Source: Nitrosospira sp. Nsp2 (GTDB lineage Bacteria; Pseudomonadota; Gammaproteobacteria; Burkholderiales; Nitrosomonadaceae). Taken from it: a DNA stretch of 64,000 nt. Below, in pieces: positions 1 to 10,229 of the stretch. Every line of letters begins with the position of its first letter. The stretch's first letter is position 1. A model generated the notes under the pieces. It searched no databases. It saw only the letters and a list, made by a program, of their open reading frames with translations, and was not told where the DNA came from. The position numbers and the translations under genes are program-made. The stretch lies in assembly GCF_003050965.1 (NCBI RefSeq), contig NZ_QAOU01000002.1, forward strand, positions 620,001 to 684,000, in the 5' to 3' direction.

Positions 1-1
1 C

Positions 2-298
2 ATCGAGGGAATCGACATCGAGGTGGTTTATGCTTTGCCGCATCGCCAGGTTCTCAGGCGCCTGAGCGTTTCGCCTCAGACGACGGTCGAGCAAGCCGTA
101 GAGCTCTCGGGGATGAGGAGCCTGTTTCCGGAGATTGACTGTTCAATTAACAAACTGGGCATATTCGGGAAACTCGTCAGGCCCGGCACTGTTTTGCGCG
201 ACCTTGATCGCGTGGAAATCTATCGGCCTTTAATTACCGATCCCAAGGAAAGTCGGCGGCGACGCGCAGAAAAATGCCGGGGTACGCAGAAACGTTGA
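2..298 (+). CDS. rnfH: RnfH family protein, 5' end outside window
   Basis: The reading frame is open from the left edge (residues IEGIDIEVVYALPHRQ), so the true start lies upstream. The listed GTG at 23 is an internal valine codon. RnfH (UPF0125) is a small ubiquitin-like-fold protein of about 90-110 residues, often encoded next to ratA and smpB and named for its association with rnf genes. Its biochemical role is unsettled. The VVYALP motif near the start and the IFGKLV..GTVLRDLDRVEIYRPL segment near the end are typical of the family. The basic C-terminal tail (KESRRRRAEK) is also usual. It lies 145 bp upstream of guaB, a common betaproteobacterial arrangement. Confidence 0.85.
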   Translation: MEGIDIEVVYALPHRQVLRRLSVSPQTTVEQAVELSGMRSLFPEIDCSINKLGIFGKLVRPGTVLRDLDRVEIYRPLITDPKESRRRRAEKCRGTQKR

Positions 299-359
299 CC
301 CGCTAGCAAAGGTTTGTACGAAGATTGAGCGTGAAACCGGCCAGCCTTGGTGCCGGTAA

Positions 360-1904
<1,545 letters not shown>

Positions 1905-2067
1905 ATGCAACTCGGGAAGCTGACCGGCTGGATCGTAGTTCTCCTGGATACGCCTCCCTGTCTTTACCACCGACTGCTCCGGTCATTAGCAGAACAGCGG
2001 GGCTTCTCAATTGCGGCTCCCGTTTGCAACTGCCACGCAACAATAATTCCGGCATATCTGAATAATA

Positions 2068-3630
2068 ATGCACCAAAAAATACTCATCCTTGACTTCGGT
2101 TCCCAGTACACCCAGCTGATCGCCCGCCGCGTCCGGGAAACCTATGTTTACTGCGAGATTCATCCGTACGATGTCAGTGCCCAGTTCGTAAAAGATTTTG
2201 CACCCAAAGGCATTATCCTTTCCGGCGGTCCGGCATCAGTAGCAGAAGATGAAACGCCGCGCGCTCCACAAGTCGTATTCGAGCTCGGGGCGCCTATATT
2301 GGGCATTTGTTACGGAATGCAGACCATGGCCGCCCAGTTGGGTGGAGCGGTCCAGAACGCTACAGTGCGGGAATTTGGTTATGCAGAAGTATGGGCACGA
2401 GGTGAAGTCGATTTGCTCCGAGACATTCAGGATCGTATCGATGCGGAAGGAAATCAGGTTCTCGACGTCTGGATGAGCCATGGCGATAATGTAACGGTTC
2501 TACCGGCAGGTTTCGAAGTGATGGCAAGCAATGCCTCGACGCCGTTCGCCGCCATAGCAGATAAGCAGCGCAAGTTTTATGGGATGCAATTTCATCCGGA
2601 GGTCACCCATACGCTTCAAGGCAAGGCCATTATCGAGCGCTTTGTGCATGAGATCTGTGGTGCTGGTTATGACTGGAACATGCCCGATTACCTGGAAGAA
2701 GCGGTCGGGAGAATCCGTTCTGAAGTAGGCACGGATGAAGTTATCCTCGGGCTGTCCGGCGGTGTCGACTCGTCGGTGGCGGCAGCGCTTATCCATCGCG
2801 CCATTGGCCAACAGCTCACTTGCGTATTTGTCGACAACGGCCTGCTGCGACTGAATGAAGCAAAGCAGGTGATGGAAACCTTCAGCCGAAATCTCGGTGT
2901 GAAAATCCTCCACATCGATGCCGGGGGTGAATTCCTCAAACACCTCCAGGGCGTGGCCGACCCGGAAACAAAGCGTCGCATCATCGGGCGGGAATTTGTT
3001 GAAGTATTTCAGCGTGAAGCTGCCCAAATCTCTAACGCACGGTGGCTCGCGCAGGGGACGATCTACCCGGACGTAATAGAATCGGCTGGCGGCAAAACAA
3101 AAAAAGCGAATACCATCAAATCGCATCACAATGTGGGCGGCCTGCCCGACACGCTGCATCTGAAACTACTGGAACCTTTGCGCGAATTGTTTAAGGACGA
3201 AGTGCGCGAACTCGGGCTGGCATTGGGATTGCCCCACGACATGGTCTTCCGCCACCCTTTTCCCGGACCCGGGCTGGGCGTCCGCATCCTCGGCGAAGTG
3301 AAGTACGAATATGCCGAATTGCTTCGTCGTGCCGACGCGATTTTCATTGAAGAGTTGCGTATTTCAGGCTGGTACGAAAAAACATCGCAAGCCTTCGCTG
3401 TCTTTCTGCCAGTGAAATCAGTGGGCGTTATGGGCGACGGGCGCACCTACGAGTATGTGGTTGCCCTACGCGCGGTTCAAACCGAGGATTTTATGACCGC
3501 CCATTGGGCCGAGCTTCCTTTCACCTTGCTGGCCAAAATCTCCAACCGCATCGTTAATGAGGTGCGGGGCATTAATCGTGTTGTCTACGACATTTCCGGA
3601 AAACCGCCCGCGACGATCGAGTGGGAGTGA
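2068..3630 (+). CDS. guaA: GMP synthase (glutamine-hydrolysing)
   Basis: Converts XMP to GMP using ATP and ammonia released from glutamine. It has 520 residues. The N-terminal class I glutamine amidotransferase domain contains the nucleophile Cys81 in GICYGMQ and the His176-x-Glu178 pair in FHPEV. The ATP-pyrophosphatase domain follows, with the P-loop [11 protein letters not shown] near residues 228-238. The C-terminal dimerisation domain ends with the conserved KPPATIEWE. It is 163 bp downstream of guaB. That spacer has no ORF of its own and could hold a second promoter, but cotranscription is plausible. Confidence 0.97.
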   Translation: MHQKILILDFGSQYTQLIARRVRETYVYCEIHPYDVSAQFVKDFAPKGIILSGGPASVAEDETPRAPQVVFELGAPILGICYGMQTMAAQLGGAVQNATVREFGYAEVWARGEVDLLRDIQDRIDAEGNQVLDVWMSHGDNVTVLPAGFEVMASNASTPFAAIADKQRKFYGMQFHPEVTHTLQGKAIIERFVHEICGAGYDWNMPDYLEEAVGRIRSEVGTDEVILGLSGGVDSSVAAALIHRAIGQQLTCVFVDNGLLRLNEAKQVMETFSRNLGVKILHIDAGGEFLKHLQGVADPETKRRIIGREFVEVFQREAAQISNARWLAQGTIYPDVIESAGGKTKKANTIKSHHNVGGLPDTLHLKLLEPLRELFKDEVRELGLALGLPHDMVFRHPFPGPGLGVRILGEVKYEYAELLRRADAIFIEELRISGWYEKTSQAFAVFLPVKSVGVMGDGRTYEYVVALRAVQTEDFMTAHWAELPFTLLAKISNRIVNEVRGINRVVYDISGKPPATIEWE

Positions 3631-3640
3631 AAGCGGCAAG

Positions 3641-3676
3641 ATGAAAAGCACTCGAACGTCGTTCGACGGGCGCTTC
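3641..3676. terminator. Weak hairpin between guaA and the convergent CBS gene
   Basis: TCGAAC-GTC-GTTCGA forms a 6-bp stem with a 3-nt loop in the 58-bp gap between the convergent guaA and CBS genes. A T-run is lacking, so this is only a possible bidirectional terminator. Confidence 0.25.
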
Positions 3677-3688
3677 TAATTTACGATT

Positions 3689-4108
3689 TCAGGACGGCCT
3701 CGAAATGTCGGAGAGTGCCTCAACGACAGGTTCGATATCCGAACTGTCAACGGCGAAATCGCCGAGCGATACAATTCCTACGAGATGCTGATCCGCATCC
3801 ACGATTGGTAATCGACGAATCTGGTGATCGCTCATAATTCTGGCGGCATCCTCGATTGAATCATCCTCGCTCGCCCACACCACACCTTCCGACATGACCT
3901 CGCGCACCGGGGTCCCGGAGTCTTTGCCTTCTGCAACTGCCCTGATCGCGATGTCCCGATCAGTTATCACGCCGATCAACTCCTCATCGTCCACCACTGG
4001 CACCAGCCCGAAATCACCATCACGCATTTCCTGCGCTGCCTCTTCTATCGTGGCATCCGGAGCAACAGTCTGTACGTCGGTATTCATTATCTCGCTAAGT
4101 TTTTGCAT
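3689..4108 (-). CDS. CBS-domain pair protein
   Basis: A 139-residue stand-alone tandem CBS module. CBS1 starts at MQKLSEIMNTDVQTVAPDATIEEAA and CBS2 near VREVMSEGVVWASEDDSIEDAA. Each repeat carries the usual IGVITDRDI or VGIVSLGDF strand-helix element. Such proteins bind adenine nucleotides and act as energy or redox sensors, often in stress settings. No partner enzyme is fused. The start is set by GGAGG seven bases upstream. It heads a run of minus-strand stress genes. The target is unknown. Confidence 0.85.
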   Translation of the reverse strand: MQKLSEIMNTDVQTVAPDATIEEAAQEMRDGDFGLVPVVDDEELIGVITDRDIAIRAVAEGKDSGTPVREVMSEGVVWASEDDSIEDAARIMSDHQIRRLPIVDADQHLVGIVSLGDFAVDSSDIEPVVEALSDISRPS

Positions 4109-4165
4109 GCCACCTCCGTGTAGAAAAACAACGAAAGGTTGAATGAGTTGTGATCACGCGGCGCG

Positions 4166-4315
4166 TTAGAGCGGTTTGCGTCCGCTAATGATCCTGAGCA
4201 GGATCATTACGATGGCTATCACCAAAAGCACATGGATGAAGCCCCCTATCGTATAGGAACTCACCAATCCCAACAGCCATAGGACAATTAAGATAACAGC
4301 AATGGTATAAAGCAT
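4166..4315 (-). CDS. Tiny DUF5670 / lmo0937-like membrane protein
   Basis: A 49-residue ORF starting MLYTIAVILIVLWLLGLVSS and ending RIISGRKPL. It has two hydrophobic helices separated by a short polar turn containing SYTIGG, and a basic tail. This is the pattern of the lmo0937/DUF5670 small membrane proteins that accompany CsbD and BON genes in many bacteria. AGAGGAAG lies just upstream of the ATG. The function is unknown; membrane-stress association is inferred from the neighbours. Confidence 0.8.
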   Translation of the reverse strand: MLYTIAVILIVLWLLGLVSSYTIGGFIHVLLVIAIVMILLRIISGRKPL

Positions 4316-4316
4316 G

Positions 4317-4520
4317 CTACTTCCTCTCTAAGGTAAATTCAAAACCTACCTTTCCGGTACATGCTTCGTCAGGGACGGCGCTGTACCGGCACCCATGCGA
4401 GCTGCTTCCGCGTTCTCCCTCGTAGCTTTTACTGCCTGCTGCCTCTTCCCTCAGGTTCTCGACAGGCGCGCCGCCCGGCAGTTTGCTTCCGGTGTTCTGA
4501 CTCGGGCGGCCACTACCCAT
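4317..4520 (-). CDS. Hypothetical 67-residue protein
   Basis: I do not recognise this ORF. It is hydrophilic (starts MGSGRPSQNTGSKLPGG, ends GKVGFEFTLERK) and has no membrane segment or known motif. It ends one base before the DUF5670-like gene and begins 16 bp after csbD stops, so it would fit tightly in the run. A weak AAGG lies about 11 bases upstream of the ATG. It may be a real small stress gene or a chance ORF. Confidence 0.3.
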   Translation of the reverse strand: MGSGRPSQNTGSKLPGGAPVENLREEAAGSKSYEGERGSSSHGCRYSAVPDEACTGKVGFEFTLERK

Positions 4521-4536
4521 CTATCTTGAACCTTGC

Positions 4537-4758
4537 TTAGCTGGGGCGATAGGTATCATCCCGCTGGTTTTTCTCCCAGGTGGCGATTTGGTCCTCCGCT
4601 TCCTCTTTTGTAATCCCGTATGACTCCTGGATCTTGCCCGCGAGCTGATCACGCCGGCCGGCAATGGTATCAAGATGATCATCGGTGAGTTTGCCCCACT
4701 GCTCCTTCACTTTTCCCTTGAATTGCTTCCAGTTTCCCTCGATTTGATCCCAGTTCAT
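4537..4758 (-). CDS. CsbD family stress protein
   Basis: A 73-residue protein beginning MNWDQIEGNWKQFKGKVKEQ, the diagnostic CsbD start, with the LAGKIQESYGITKEEAEDQI second half. CsbD proteins are small, highly charged, abundant general-stress proteins of unknown biochemical activity. The internal ATG at 4758 is chosen because GGAG stands eight bases upstream and because family members start at this Met. The neighbours (DUF5670-like, BON lipoprotein, CBS) support a stress role. Confidence 0.92.
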   Translation of the reverse strand: MNWDQIEGNWKQFKGKVKEQWGKLTDDHLDTIAGRRDQLAGKIQESYGITKEEAEDQIATWEKNQRDDTYRPS

Positions 4759-4801
4759 TTTGATTCTCCTTTCATATCCATTAAACAAGTTAGCAGATCG
4801 T

Positions 4802-5401
4802 TTATTTCTTGACGCTCAGTTCATTGATGACATTCTTAACCCCTTCCACACTGCGTGCGACCTGGGTTGCGCGTTCAATCTGAGACTGGTCCTTTACGAA
4901 GCCACTGAGCTGGACTTCTCCATCTCGAGTGACTACGGCGATGTCCCCGCTATCCACACCTGACTCGGCAACTAGCGCGCCTTTTACCTTCGTCGTAATA
5001 ATCCCATCATCTATTTTCTCGCCGACGGTCGTCTGGGTGGTCTTCAGGGTCATTTTATTATCTACGCTCTTAACGCCCTCCACGCCGCGAGCAATCGAAA
5101 TGGCGCGATCGATTTGAGCCTGACTGTCAACAAAACCGCTCAGTTGAACCTCGCCTTTATTCGTCTCGACCTTTATGTCGAGGCCTTTGACATCCGCGTC
5201 GGCAAGCAGCGCGGATTTCACTTTTGTGGTAATCGTGCTATCGTCGATCGTCGTCCCTACTGTCGTTTTGGCTTCGGGGGCTGCGGCCTTGGGCGCTTCT
5301 CCCGGCGCCGGCGCCTTTTCCTCGGATTTTCCACAACCCGCGATGGATAAGACGCTGGCTAGCGATACGGCCACAACGAGCAATTTATTTTGAGTATTCA
5401 T
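4802..5401 (-). CDS. Periplasmic lipoprotein with two BON domains
   Basis: A 199-residue protein. The start at 5401 gives a typical lipoprotein signal with lipobox LSIAGC (lipidated Cys near residue 23) and is preceded by GGAG. A Pro/Ala-rich linker leads to two BON domains of about 70 residues each. They share the pattern IDD-x-ITTKVK-ALL ... GEVQLSGFV ... RA-x-x-AR-VEGVK-V. BON domains bind phospholipid or other hydrophobic surfaces. Family members (OsmY/DolP-like) maintain the envelope under osmotic or outer-membrane stress. The two domains are alike enough to reflect an internal duplication. Confidence 0.9.
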   Translation of the reverse strand: MNTQNKLLVVAVSLASVLSIAGCGKSEEKAPAPGEAPKAAAPEAKTTVGTTIDDSTITTKVKSALLADADVKGLDIKVETNKGEVQLSGFVDSQAQIDRAISIARGVEGVKSVDNKMTLKTTQTTVGEKIDDGIITTKVKGALVAESGVDSGDIAVVTRDGEVQLSGFVKDQSQIERATQVARSVEGVKNVINELSVKK

Positions 5402-5630
5402 ACTTTTTTTCTCCAGAGTAGATTGAATAAGAGTTGCCAATGGCCCGCAGCTAAAGGCGTATTCATGCTCTGCTCCCACATCGGCTGCCTACGATTGCAA
5501 TAATCCCTCTTCTGCCCCAATGGCTCAGTGCGCTGGCACACATAAATGTGAAGTAGCTGAATCTGATCAATAGCCACATTTGCATAACGCCCTGTCATTT
5601 CGTTGCGGAAGGTGGATACTGCAATAGAGA

Positions 5631-5670
5631 GCGACGCGGATGGGCATGGACTTCACCCGATCCGCGTCGC
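5631..5670. terminator. Strong hairpin downstream of the Sbp-like gene
   Basis: Arms GCGACGCGGAT (5631-5641) and ATCCGCGTCGC (5660-5670) are perfect complements, extended inward by GGG/CCC. The hairpin sits 23 bp past the stop of the minus-strand Sbp-like gene. The T-tract on that strand is poor (TCTCTATT), so it may terminate transcription or protect the 3' end. Confidence 0.5.
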
Positions 5671-5692
5671 GAGAGATATTAAGGGAGGATAT

Positions 5693-6703
5693 TCAGAGAT
5701 CCGCGTTACCCTGGATCTGATCGAAAATACCGCCATTGGCAAAATGGATCGCTTGCGCAGCCTTCCAGCCTCCCGCGATTTCATCGATCGTGTACATATC
5801 TATCGGTGGAAGTTCGTTGGCATATTTGGCGGCTATTTTTTCATCACGGGGACGATAATAGTGTTTTCCCGCAATATCCTGTGCTTTCGTGCTGTAGAGG
5901 TAATCGATATACGCTTTGGGCACCTCCCGCGAGCCGGTCTTATTGTCCATGCCGTTAACCACGCTGACCGCAGGTTCCGCCAAAATCGACGTGGAAGGCA
6001 CTACCACCTCGAATGGGCTTCCCCCCTGCGCCTGCGCTATTTGATGAGCCTCGTACTCCCATGCCAGCAGCACATCTCCGATGCCGTGTTCCGCGAAAGT
6101 CGAAAGTGACTCGCGAGTATCGGAATTCAGCACCTTGACATTGGCAAACAGCTTCTTGACGAACTCAAGCGCGTGGCTTTCGTTGCCCCCAGATCGCATG
6201 AGTGCATATCCCCACGCGGCCATATAATTCCACCGGGCGCTGCTTGAAGTCTTCGGATTGGAGGTAACCACCTGCACCCCTGGTCGTCCGAGATCGCTCC
6301 AATCCAGCAAGTTCTTGGGATTTCCTTTGCGCACCAGAAATACGATCGTGGACGTAAAGGGTGTATTGTGCGGCAGCAGGTTCTGCCAGTGAGGCAGCGT
6401 GAACCTGGTGTTCCCTTGCAGTGCGTCTTGATCATACGACACCGCAAGCGTGATCACTTTGAGTCCATCGACGGTAGCCCTCACGGGGATGCCGGAAATC
6501 GTTGTAGCTTGCTTGACAGTAACCTCAAGACCAGTTCGTGTTCTCCAGTGTTTCGCAAATGCAGTATTCAAATCTTCATACATTTTTGGCGTGGGGTCGG
6601 TCTTGCTGCTCTCTGAGAAACTGTCCAGGGCGGCAACAGCTCCACCCAGGCTGAGCAGCATAATGAGAATTGCAACAGCAAGACGTAAGCGATATGAATG
6701 CAT
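5693..6703 (-). CDS. Divergent sulfate-binding-protein (Sbp/CysP) homologue
   Basis: A 336-residue periplasmic binding protein with an N-terminal signal peptide (about residues 1-25). The scaffold matches sulfate/thiosulfate-binding proteins: STIVFLVRKGNP, GIGDVLLAWEYEA, ILAEPAVSVV, KHYYRPRD and TIDEIAGGW are present. The ligand loops differ from the family. SHGGSGKQ is replaced by ATTISGIP (66-73), TSGGARW by TSSSARW (152-158), and SGARGATTTF by SDTRESLSTF. The N-terminal NVSYDPTREL strand is unrecognisable and two residues are missing after DGL. No permease or ATPase gene is adjacent. Sulfate binding is therefore doubtful. The gene is divergent from the hybrid kinase at 6905. Confidence 0.85.
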   Translation of the reverse strand: MHSYRLRLAVAILIMLLSLGGAVAALDSFSESSKTDPTPKMYEDLNTAFAKHWRTRTGLEVTVKQATTISGIPVRATVDGLKVITLAVSYDQDALQGNTRFTLPHWQNLLPHNTPFTSTIVFLVRKGNPKNLLDWSDLGRPGVQVVTSNPKTSSSARWNYMAAWGYALMRSGGNESHALEFVKKLFANVKVLNSDTRESLSTFAEHGIGDVLLAWEYEAHQIAQAQGGSPFEVVVPSTSILAEPAVSVVNGMDNKTGSREVPKAYIDYLYSTKAQDIAGKHYYRPRDEKIAAKYANELPPIDMYTIDEIAGGWKAAQAIHFANGGIFDQIQGNADL

Positions 6704-6904
6704 CTGTATGTCCTCCAGTTATCCACAAAAACTGAAGCGAAATCTACCATTCGATTATTTCGGCGGTATTGCATAAAAATGAAGAAATCGCGTCGACTAC
6801 CTGCACCCATCCCGTCAGTTAGAAATACATAGCGCTTGTACCGGCCCGCCGTATAGAATTTAACAGCCACATTTAAAAAGAATGGCAGATCGAGGAAGCG
6901 CCCC

Positions 6905-8980
6905 GTGAACATAAGAAATGTCACTAATTTTTCCAATATTGCACTTACGCTGCTGCTCACCAGTATCGGGATTCTCGTATTCCATTCGTTGAGCATCCGC
7001 GAAGATATTTATCAAAGCGAGCGCCACCGTCTGGAAGCGCTTCTGCTGGCCGAAGAGATGCTGCATAGCTCGAATGACCTGACCCGCATGGCGCGAACCT
7101 ACGTGGCGACTGGCAATCCCATCTATAAGCGCTATTTCCTGGAAATCCTTGAGATCCGCGATGGCACTCGGCCGCGGCCGCTGAATTACTCCCCTACCTA
7201 CTGGCATCTGGTAGCTGCTGGAAAAATTGAAGGGGTCACTTATGGACCGCCTGTTTCCCTCCTCGAAAAGTTTCGTCGCTCAAGGCTTAAGGAGGAGGAA
7301 TTCGCTTTACTTGAGGAATCCCTAAAGCGGTCGGATAAGTTGGCCAACGTGGAAAAGCGCGCGTTTGCGGCCTTCGAAGGGTTGTACGACGACGGCACGG
7401 GCAATTTTTCGGTGCGGGGAAGACCCGACCGGGAACTTGCAATTCAGCTTTTGTTCAACCGCGATTATCTTGCCGAGAAGGCGGCAATTGTGGAGCCTGT
7501 GCAACGCTTCATGGATTTGTTTACGGGACGAATGCAGACTCAGGCCGTCTCAGGCATGGCCCGGCTTGAGCAGCAGATCATGATCGAGATGATACTGATC
7601 TTTATCGCGTTGCTCGCGATAATGGGCATTGTATTTTACACCCGGTTGAGCATCCTGCAGCCTCTGGCTGAACTCGGCAGCCAGGTAGCGGGTGTTACCC
7701 GCGGGATTGTTCCGAGCCGCTATGGAAAAGCGACAAGCAACGAATTGAAGAAGCTGAGCGAAGCATTAGCCTTGTCGGACGCCGAAAAACAGCAACTTCT
7801 TGAGAAGGAACGGGTGGCAAGAAACGAGGCCGAGCGCGCCAGTCAACTCAAGGACGAGTTTCTGGCGACCCTTTCTCACGAATTGCGAACCCCGCTGAAC
7901 GCGATTCTGGGCTGGTCTCAGCTCATACTAAGCGGGAACATGAAAGAGGACGACACCCACCGTGGCCTGGAAACTATCGAGCGCAATGCTCGCGCTCAGA
8001 ACAAACTCATCGAAGATCTTCTGGAAATGAGCAGCATCATCTCCGGAAAAGTCAGGCTTGACATGCAGCAACTGGATGTGGCCAGCCTGGTGGATACGGC
8101 AGTGGAGTCGGTCAGGCCGACTGCGCAGGCAAAAGGCGTAACCCTGCAAAAGACAATTACTCCGTATATTGGCACGATCGCGGGGGACCCAAACCGGCTC
8201 CAGCAGGTGTTGTGGAACCTGCTTTCGAATTCCATTAAATTTACCCCGAAAGGGGGAAAAATCCACATTATTGTCGGGTGGTCGGGCCCGACGCTCGAAA
8301 TCAGGATCAAGGACTCGGGGCTGGGAATTTCACCGGAATTCATACCTTATGTTTTCGACCGCTTCAGGCAAGGGGACGCCTCCCTTACCCGACAGTATGG
8401 CGGACTTGGCCTGGGACTCGCCATTGTTAAGCAACTGGTGGAACTGCATGGCGGAATAGTTCGAGCCGAAAGCGCAGGCTTAGGTGAGGGATCTTCCTTT
8501 ATCGTCAACCTGCCATTCGCTGCAGAAGATACAAAAAACGATCCCTTACCGCTTTTGAAAGAGTACGACACTGAAAAAAAAGCTGCGCTAGCAGGGCGGA
8601 AAATACTTGTAATCGATGACGAAGCGGATGCGCGTGAACTGATCAACAGGATACTGATCTATTGCAAAGCCAACGTGATCACTGCGGCCACCGCTACCGA
8701 GGGACTGGAGCTTCTCAAGAGGGAAAAACCGGATGTGGTTATCAGCGACGTCAGCATGCCGGACAAAGATGGCTATCAGTTTATCAACGAGGTACGACAG
8801 CTAACTCTGGAAAACGGGGGCAATATCCCGGCCATCGCGCTCACTGCATTCGCCCGCGCCGACGATATGACCAAGGCTATAAGTGCAGGGTATCAAAAAC
8901 ATTTATGTAAGCCCGTCGATTCGCATGAGTTGATCACTGCGATCAATCAGCTGGTGGGCGGGACGAAAACGGATGGTTGA
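6905..8980 (+). CDS. Hybrid sensor histidine kinase with C-terminal receiver
   Basis: A 691-residue membrane protein starting at a GTG with AGGAAG upstream. TM1 is at about residues 10-30. An extracytoplasmic sensor (about 31-225) contains the segment LTRMARTYVATGNP. TM2 is at about 226-247, followed by a linker and coiled coil. The kinase core carries the phospho-acceptor His325 in LSHELRTPLNAILGW, the N-box NLLSNSIKFTPKGG and the glycine boxes DSGLGIS and GGLGLGLAI. The C-terminal receiver has the acidic pair DDE, phospho-Asp615 in VVISDVSMPDKDGY and Lys in LCKPVD. No output domain or partner regulator is nearby, so signalling must pass to a distant protein. The signal is unknown. Confidence 0.92.
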   Translation: MNIRNVTNFSNIALTLLLTSIGILVFHSLSIREDIYQSERHRLEALLLAEEMLHSSNDLTRMARTYVATGNPIYKRYFLEILEIRDGTRPRPLNYSPTYWHLVAAGKIEGVTYGPPVSLLEKFRRSRLKEEEFALLEESLKRSDKLANVEKRAFAAFEGLYDDGTGNFSVRGRPDRELAIQLLFNRDYLAEKAAIVEPVQRFMDLFTGRMQTQAVSGMARLEQQIMIEMILIFIALLAIMGIVFYTRLSILQPLAELGSQVAGVTRGIVPSRYGKATSNELKKLSEALALSDAEKQQLLEKERVARNEAERASQLKDEFLATLSHELRTPLNAILGWSQLILSGNMKEDDTHRGLETIERNARAQNKLIEDLLEMSSIISGKVRLDMQQLDVASLVDTAVESVRPTAQAKGVTLQKTITPYIGTIAGDPNRLQQVLWNLLSNSIKFTPKGGKIHIIVGWSGPTLEIRIKDSGLGISPEFIPYVFDRFRQGDASLTRQYGGLGLGLAIVKQLVELHGGIVRAESAGLGEGSSFIVNLPFAAEDTKNDPLPLLKEYDTEKKAALAGRKILVIDDEADARELINRILIYCKANVITAATATEGLELLKREKPDVVISDVSMPDKDGYQFINEVRQLTLENGGNIPAIALTAFARADDMTKAISAGYQKHLCKPVDSHELITAINQLVGGTKTDG

Positions 8981-9437
8981 CCAGGTCCCGCCTGGATGAT
9001 TCCGTAGTCCCAGATCCCAGATCTGATAATCCCTTAACGTTCCAATTTACAGGTCGAGCACTACCGCCGGCCCGTTGCGTATCATCCTGTCGTTCTGCCT
9101 GCCGCTTCCCTCCAATCGATCCGGCATGGGTACACCAAACATGATTCCCTGGCCGAGAAGTGGAACCAGCCGAGTTGCGCCTTATCACACGGCGCCGCTC
9201 CACCCCGCCCTCCTGATCTCCGTTTGAAATACATCTATAGCGAATTACGCTAATGGCATCATATGGCGGTGGAAACCAGCGTCAAATTGTCACATGCGAC
9301 AAATTGTCACATTCGTCAATATGCCACATTGATTTTCACATATTGATAATGAATACTCTGACATCGGACTGGCTCATGGACTTACCGATGTTGATGCTGT
9401 TTTGATTTCTCACAACAACTCTGATGGGAGAGGCGGT
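8981..9437. other. Intergenic region, promoter of the PEP-CTERM pseudogene
   Basis: No convincing gene. The first half (8981-9230) shows nothing beyond short repeats, including CCAGG-TCCCG-CCTGG just after the kinase stop. The second half is AT-richer and carries the direct-repeat array listed separately. Confidence 0.6.
9283..9333. repeat. Three tandem 17-bp direct repeats (putative operator array)
   Basis: Units: CAAATTGTCACATGCGA (9283-9299), CAAATTGTCACATTCGT (9300-9316) and CAATATGCCACATTGAT (9317-9333). The first two match at the first 13 bases; the third matches at 10 of those 13. The join between units 1 and 2 also forms the inverted repeat TTGTC-ACATGC-GACAA. The spacing is close to 1.6 helical turns. 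The array lies 105 bp before the ATG of the PEP-CTERM pseudogene and looks like a regulator binding array. Confidence 0.6.
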
Positions 9438-10229
9438 ATGAAAAAAATGTTTCAGCTTGCGTTATGTGTTGGCGGCATCGCATCTGTGCTGGCAACGGCC
9501 CACGTGGGCTATACCGGCCGCAATTTCGGCACATTCGATGATTCATATGCTGTATTGACCCTGTCTAATCAGGCCGTTAGCGGAAACTACGGCTGGATAG
9601 ACGGAACAGACACGGACTTTGGCGATGCGCATAAAACGCTTGCCTATCGCTTCACCCTGCTCAACCCCACGGACGTCACCCTTAGCTTCGAGAGTCAGGC
9701 CTTCACTTCCCCCACTCTCGGCGCTCCCCCGTAATAGGAGGTTTGCTGCCGGGTTTTTCGCTTTTTCAGGGTCTTGCCCACGTCAAGCCGATAAGCGCCG
9801 ATTATGACTCTTCCGATATATCCAAGGCCTACCCGCCCGTTAACACCGAGGGCGCATTCAGGGCACTGAACGACTGGAAGATTGGAAATGACCCCGACAC
9901 CACCAACGGCATACCGGCTGCGTTAAGTTTTTTAAAATTCATCGGTCATGCCTATGACGGTTCAGGCTTCGGTTCCGATGGCATCGCCGATGGCAAGGTT
10001 TCCCACACTTTCACGAACCTGGCAGCGGGCGACTATTCCGTATTCATGGGCGGATCGGACTACCTCGCGCAGGATATCTTCAATCCGAATCTTCTGAGTA
10101 TATACGGAGTAAGCGGCACATTGGTGGCCGATGTCGTGCCGGAGCCGGAAACGTATGCCATGTTCCTGGCTGGGCTGGGCCTCATGAGCTATCGTCCGCC
10201 GGCGGAAGAAGGGTTTGCCACAGCAGTAA
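9438..10229 (+). pseudogene. PEP-CTERM sorted exported protein, two frameshifts
   Basis: The start MKKMFQLALCVGGIASVLA is a signal peptide; GGGAG lies eight bases upstream. Frame 1 runs to a TAA at 9732, just after a C5 run (9726-9730). Adding one C there restores the reading GAPPVIGGLLPGFSLFQGLAHV in the second frame. That frame continues through LTN-like secreted-domain sequence to VPEPETYAMFLAGLGLM, the PEP-CTERM motif and transmembrane helix. Near 10190 a second shift returns to the first frame, which reads IVRRRKKGLPQQ and stops at 10227: exactly the missing basic tail. The intact ancestor would be about 263 residues, anchored and processed by exosortase at the inner membrane. The native function is unknown. 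Confidence 0.85.

Noticed and set aside
9283-9333. Possible CRISPR-like array
   Set aside because: The 17-bp units abut with no spacers and there are only three; no cas genes are present.
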